A stretch of DNA of 64,000 nt from Candidatus Poribacteria bacterium (GTDB lineage Bacteria; Poribacteria; WGA-4E; PCPOR2b), in assembly GCA_022826645.1 (NCBI GenBank), contig JAJDUM010000024.1, positions 1-64,000 of the forward strand, read 5' to 3'. Below, piece by piece: positions 61,998 through 64,000 of this stretch. Numbering within the stretch: position 1 is the first letter of the stretch; each line of letters opens with the position of its first letter. The translations under genes were made by a program, and so were the position numbers. The notes below the pieces were generated by a model that searched no databases, was not told the DNA's origin, and saw only the letters and a list, made by a program, of their open reading frames with translations.

Positions 61998-63692
61998 TTA
62001 GAGGAAATCGAAGTCGCAGCCGAGGTGCGCCTGTTCGATGTGCTGGGTATATAACAACCCGTAGCCCCGCTGGAAGTGGGATTTAGGCAACACAAGCCGT
62101 TCGTTTCGTTTTGCTAATTCGGCTTCATCTACTAATAGCTCCAAACGCTTGGTTGGAACATCTAACTCAATCATATCTCCATCTCGTACCAACGCCAACG
62201 GTCCTCCGACAGCTGCTTCGGGGGCGATGTGAAGAACGATCGTGCCGAATGCAGTTCCGCTCATCCGCGCATCCGAGATACGAACCATGTCTCTCACACC
62301 GGCACGCAAGAGTTTCTTCGGAATTGGCAGATAGCCTGCTTCCGGCATCCCGGGACCTCCGATGGGACCCGCATTCTGCAGGACGATGACATGATCTGGG
62401 GTGACCGGCAGATCGGGATCGTCAATACGCTGGTGCAGATCATCAAGGGACTTGAAGACGACAGCTGGACCACGATGTGTTAGCAGATCGGGTGAAGCAG
62501 CCGAACGCTTAATCACCGCGCCTTGCGGGGCTAAGTTTCCAAAAAGACTGGCGAGCGTTCCAGATTCAAACAGCGGTTCCGTCCTGGATGTGATGACATC
62601 CTGCCAAGCTGGTGGATCGGGCACCATTGAGAGATTTTCTCTAATGGTATTCCCGAGCACCGTCTGAGCATCTCGGTGGAGGACATCTTCGAGTAACTTC
62701 ATCACCACAGGAATCCCACCGGCTTTAAAGAGATCTTCCATGTAATACTCCCCGCTCGGTTTGAGATTTACCAAAACAGGAGTCTCATCGCTGAGTCGAT
62801 CAAAATGGGTGAGATCAAGTTGGATCCCGAGTCGCCGTGCGATTGCAGTCAGGTGGATAACACCATTCGTCGAACCGCCAATCGCCATAAGGACACGGAT
62901 AGCATTCTCAAAGGACTGTTCTGTCAGCAGCTTCGATGGTCTCAGGTCGTTTTTTATCATCGAGACAATCGTCCTGCCCGTCGCTTCCGCATGGCGGCGG
63001 CGTTCCGCCATGACTGCGGGAATAGCAGCCCCACCGGGTAACATCAATCCGAGCGCCTCTGCCAACGCTGCCATTGTGCTAGCGGTGCCCATCACCATAC
63101 AGGTCCCAGTGCTGGAGCACAAGCGACTTTCGACCTCCTCTACCTCGGCGGCATCCAAGCGTCCAGCGCGATACTCACCCCAGAATCGGCGGCAATCCGT
63201 GCAAGCCCCGAGTCGCTCGCCTTGATAATCGCCGGTGATCATCGGTCCCGAAACCAGACAAATTGCCGGACGATCTGCACTTATCGCTCCCATCAGTTGT
63301 GCAGGTACGGTCTTATCACACCCACCCAACAATACCACACCATCCATCGGTTGGGCGCGAATCATCTCCTCCGTATCCATCGCCATCAGGTTACGGAACA
63401 TCATTGTGGTCGGCGCGGTGAACATCTCCCCAAGCGAGATTGTCGGGAACTCAATCGGCAACCCACCGTGAAATAACACCCCTCGCTTCACGGCTTCGAT
63501 AAGGTCCGCAAAGTTGTGATGACAGCTATTGAAGCCGCTGAAAGTATTGATGATACCAACGATCGGGCGTTCCAGTTCCGCATCCGAATACCCCATCGCT
63601 TTCGCGAACGCCTTGCGGATGTAGACGCTGAATTCAGGATCGCCGTAGTTTGTTAAGCCTCTTTTCAGACCTGATGCATTTCTTGTTTGCAT
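61998..63692 (-). CDS. IlvD/Edd family dehydratase
   Basis: A 564-residue Fe-S dehydratase of the dihydroxy-acid / phosphogluconate / sugar-acid dehydratase family. Visible features are FNSCHHNF (cluster cysteine), LLGGCDKTVPAQLMG, CTDCRRFW, SSTGTCMVMGTASTM (second cysteine) and GPIGGPGMPE near the C-terminus. The length is near that of IlvD. In this neighbourhood a sugar-acid or aldonate dehydratase role is more likely than branched-chain amino-acid synthesis, because no other ilv gene is near. The upstream amidohydrolase gene ends 4 bp before its start, so they form one operon. Confidence 0.9.
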   Translation of the reverse strand: MQTRNASGLKRGLTNYGDPEFSVYIRKAFAKAMGYSDAELERPIVGIINTFSGFNSCHHNFADLIEAVKRGVLFHGGLPIEFPTISLGEMFTAPTTMMFRNLMAMDTEEMIRAQPMDGVVLLGGCDKTVPAQLMGAISADRPAICLVSGPMITGDYQGERLGACTDCRRFWGEYRAGRLDAAEVEEVESRLCSSTGTCMVMGTASTMAALAEALGLMLPGGAAIPAVMAERRRHAEATGRTIVSMIKNDLRPSKLLTEQSFENAIRVLMAIGGSTNGVIHLTAIARRLGIQLDLTHFDRLSDETPVLVNLKPSGEYYMEDLFKAGGIPVVMKLLEDVLHRDAQTVLGNTIRENLSMVPDPPAWQDVITSRTEPLFESGTLASLFGNLAPQGAVIKRSAASPDLLTHRGPAVVFKSLDDLHQRIDDPDLPVTPDHVIVLQNAGPIGGPGMPEAGYLPIPKKLLRAGVRDMVRISDARMSGTAFGTIVLHIAPEAAVGGPLALVRDGDMIELDVPTKRLELLVDEAELAKRNERLVLPKSHFQRGYGLLYTQHIEQAHLGCDFDFL

Positions 63693-63696
63693 AGTA

Positions 63697-64000
63697 TCAC
63701 GCGTCTTGTAGGTCTATCCGGTATACGCGGGTCGCGGTATCATGAAACATAGCAGCGCGTTCGTCTGCTGAGTAGCCAGAGGATAGTCGCTTGAATGCGT
63801 TATACATCACGTTGTAGGAATACGAAACCTTATCCACCGGGAAGTTGCTCTCAAACATACAGCGGTCCGGACCGAACTGCTCGATACAGTAATTCATCAG
63901 GGGTGCCCTATCCGATGCGAGTTCTTCCGAACCAGCGGGTGTTTCCCGTTCGTGCCAGTCGAAACCGGTTCGGGGCATTCCGATACCCCCAAGTTTCACG
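63697..64000 (-). CDS. Amidohydrolase-2 family protein, C-terminal part (runs off the window)
   Basis: Only the last 100 or so residues are present; the gene continues past 64000. It matches the C-terminus of the TIM-barrel amidohydrolase-2 family (2-pyrone-4,6-dicarboxylate lactonase relatives): LGGIGMPRTGFDWHE, then QFGPDRCMFESNFPVDKVSYSYNVMYNAFKRL, where the aspartate is a likely metal or base residue. Together with the dehydratase and the PcaC-like gene it suggests breakdown of a sugar acid or lactone. Confidence 0.82.
   Translation of the reverse strand, partial: VKLGGIGMPRTGFDWHERETPAGSEELASDRAPLMNYCIEQFGPDRCMFESNFPVDKVSYSYNVMYNAFKRLSSGYSADERAAMFHDTATRVYRIDLQDA

Noticed and set aside
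62761..63225. Open frame of 154 codons antisense to the IlvD/Edd-type dehydratase
   Set aside because: It is rich in Arg, Ser and Pro with no motif; the dehydratase explains the region.

Overview
The window looks like a chromosomal segment of an uncultured bacterium resembling Candidatus Poribacteria. This placement is an inference. It rests on five Gfo/Idh/MocA oxidoreductases, two phytanoyl-CoA dioxygenase-type enzymes, two creatininase-family amidohydrolases, a sugar-acid-type dehydratase, an amidohydrolase fragment, and a secreted protein ending in a YPNPFNPETWIPY-type sorting segment; such gene sets are typical of these sponge- or marine-associated genomes. Both strands carry genes in short operons. 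No rRNA, phage or CRISPR array is present. One complete insertion sequence and several small palindromic repeats are visible.

Layout. 0.3-6.8 kb: small protein, alanine racemase, UgpC/MalK-like ABC ATPase, DUF2156 protein, thiamine pyrophosphokinase-like protein, sugar oxidoreductase and acetyltransferase. 6.9-13.6 kb is the most unusual part: an acetyltransferase broken by one amber codon, a promoter cut off from its gene by an insertion sequence, an RNA polymerase alpha subunit fused to about 550 extra residues with a nuclease-like motif and a cysteine-rich tail, and a closely coupled secreted WD40/cohesin/dockerin protein. 13.7-25.2 kb: small-molecule catabolism and amino-acid genes (PhyH, DapA-like lyase, argC, aminotransferase, creatininase, methionine aminopeptidase, tautomerase-like protein, oxidoreductases). 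25.3-29.3 kb: an operon of thrS, a cysteine desulfurase and a HEAT-like protein, preceded by a Gly-Cys-Val tRNA operon with its own terminator. 29.4-37.1 kb: two DUF4398 lipoproteins (one with an OmpA domain), aldo/keto reductase, creatininase, Ldh-type dehydrogenase and a phosphodiesterase. 37.2-46.4 kb: a UvrD-type helicase with a DEDDh exonuclease inserted in it, a two-domain ABC ATPase without its permease, an ABC-2 exporter pair, an acetyltransferase and an ankyrin protein. 46.8-51.5 kb: pspA, another oxidoreductase, a composite repeat, a DUF4159 protein, a gene remnant and a small lipoprotein. 51.5-64 kb: a single-chain MmeI-type restriction-modification enzyme, groESL with a non-CIRCE palindromic upstream region, an oxidoreductase, rpsU, a PKD/formylglycine-generating-type lipoprotein, and a catabolic cluster that runs off the end.

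Working together. The recurrent oxidoreductase, dioxygenase, creatininase, dehydratase, DapA-like and amidohydrolase genes suggest breakdown of diverse sugars, sugar acids and small amides. The best candidate for something undescribed is the RpoA fusion at 8635-11265. It keeps a complete alpha subunit (assembly domain and DNA-binding C-terminal domain), then continues into an AT-richer module with two internal repeats, a D-x(n)-DxK motif and eight C-terminal cysteines. Its apparent native promoter has been separated from it by a roughly 1 kb insertion sequence with 15-bp inverted ends and a 5-bp target duplication.
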